This document shows, piece by piece, positions 5,070 to 5,592 of a DNA stretch of 5,592 nt. This stretch comes from an uncultured Chloroflexaceae bacterium. Its GTDB lineage: Bacteria; Chloroflexota; Chloroflexia; Chloroflexales; Chloroflexaceae. The notes under the pieces were generated by a model that saw only the letters and a program-made list of their open reading frames with translations, made no database searches and was not told the origin of the DNA. The DNA is taken from NCBI GenBank assembly GCA_937141995.1, contig CAKZQX010000679.1, positions 1 through 5,592 on the forward strand. Reading direction: 5' to 3'. Position 1 is the stretch's first letter; the number at the start of each line of letters is the position of its first letter. The position numbers were made by a program, and so were the translations under genes.

Positions 5070-5592
5070 CTACCCCAGATACAGCGTGACCTGAATAAAG
5101 TCAATGCTAAAAGTAGGCTGCAACGTCAGCGTTACCATCACCTGTCCGGCAATCTGCTGGGCGCGGGTGGCGGTGACACTCAGTTGATAACTGACCAGCG
5201 CCTCACTCTGCACCATGCGGGTCAGGAAAGCATCGAGCGTGGCTTTCATAGCACTGCGCACCCGCTCGTTATTGAGTTTGCCGATGTAGGGGTTGCATGC
5301 TGAACGCACGCCATAGATGGCATAGTCAACAATGCGCCGGGTGGTGATCTGATGCCAGGCCGAGTTGGTGGCAGTGGTAATTCCCTTCACCACCCGGAAG
5401 CCCGCTCGTTTTTCCACCGCCAGCACCCGATGTTGCACCAGGTTTGCCAGTTCTGCCGCGCTAAACTCGCTGCTGACATCTTCAATCGCCAGCGTTTTGT
5501 TCGTGGGGCTGGCCTGCACCGGCAGGGCGGCAACCAGCCCGGCAACCGCAGCAGCCATATAGCTACCCGGCAACGCAACCTGCGCCGTGACG
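5070..5592 (-). CDS. Phage-type contractile tail sheath protein, C-terminal part (partial)
   Basis: The sheath is the outer contractile cylinder that shortens to drive the inner tube through a target envelope. The frame is open from the right window edge to a TAG at 5070-5072, giving 173 residues. The start is outside the window; a TTG at 5573 is not a credible start because the conserved sequence continues upstream of it. Visible sheath-like features are the ALPGSYMAAAVAGL segment (fragment residues 6-19) followed by a loop and NKTL, then a VVKGITT strand (67-73), a RRIVDYAIYGVR helix (85-96), YIGKLNN (102-108), a helix with DAFL and LTRM, and a final two-strand end with IDFIQVTLYL. This order matches the C-terminal handshake-forming domain of myophage sheaths. 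It is followed by the tube gene after 63 nt, the canonical order. The motif match is from memory of the family; the role is well supported by context. Confidence 0.9.
   Translation of the reverse strand, partial: VTAQVALPGSYMAAAVAGLVAALPVQASPTNKTLAIEDVSSEFSAAELANLVQHRVLAVEKRAGFRVVKGITTATNSAWHQITTRRIVDYAIYGVRSACNPYIGKLNNERVRSAMKATLDAFLTRMVQSEALVSYQLSVTATRAQQIAGQVMVTLTLQPTFSIDFIQVTLYLG

Noticed and set aside
5070..5573. TTG at 5573 as the true start of a 167-residue protein
   Set aside because: The frame stays open to the right edge, and the sheath-like sequence continues upstream of it, so the gene is simply truncated by the window.
1..5592. tRNA, rRNA, CRISPR array, insertion sequence or rho-independent terminator
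   Set aside because: No clover-leaf, regularly spaced perfect repeats, transposase frame or GC hairpin followed by a T run in the direction of transcription was found. The T run at 4103-4111 on the plus strand is the coding A run.

Overview
The window is a slice of a contractile (myovirus-type) tail gene cluster. All real genes lie on the minus strand, so the cluster reads from right to left. In transcription order they are: the C-terminal part of a tail sheath protein (cut by the right edge), a tail tube protein, a two-frame tail-assembly chaperone pair joined by a probable -1 ribosomal frameshift on a run of nine A, an unrecognised proline-rich protein with internal repeats, a small hub-type protein resembling the P2 GpU / Mu gp43 N-terminal group, and the first 643 codons of a long helical protein that is the best tape-measure candidate and runs off the left edge.

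Layout: 5070-5592 sheath (partial); 5007-5069 a short gap with AACCTGCAA repeats and a strong ribosome binding site; 4488-5006 tube; 3952-4457 chaperone (0-frame product 4086-4457, extended product to 3952); 2619-3950 proline-rich protein with four 84-bp repeats; 1942-2604 GpU/gp43-like protein; 1-1929 tape-measure candidate. The gaps are 63, 30, 1, 14 and 12 nt, most starts have a purine-rich ribosome binding site, and no internal terminator is visible. This looks like one operon. Nearly every base is coding, so the many long plus-strand open frames are antisense shadows of GC-rich genes.

How the parts would work together, from knowledge of tails in general: the tube polymerises around a ruler set by the tape measure, chaperones G and G-T hold the tape measure for assembly, the sheath polymerises on the tube, and the hub proteins join tube to baseplate. 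Sheath, tube and a frameshifted chaperone in this order match P2- and Mu-type phages and R-type tailocins. Classical extracellular injection systems (Afp/PVC) lack the chaperone pair. The unusual point is that the proline-rich gene occupies the slot right after the chaperones where the tape measure normally sits, and the long helical gene comes only after the GpU-like gene.

Organism: GC-rich bacterium or its phage (roughly 60% G+C by eye). No gene here fixes the phylum. A Chloroflexota-like origin is only an impression. Capsid, terminase, integrase, lysis and fibre genes are not in view, so prophage, tailocin and domesticated injection machine cannot be told apart.
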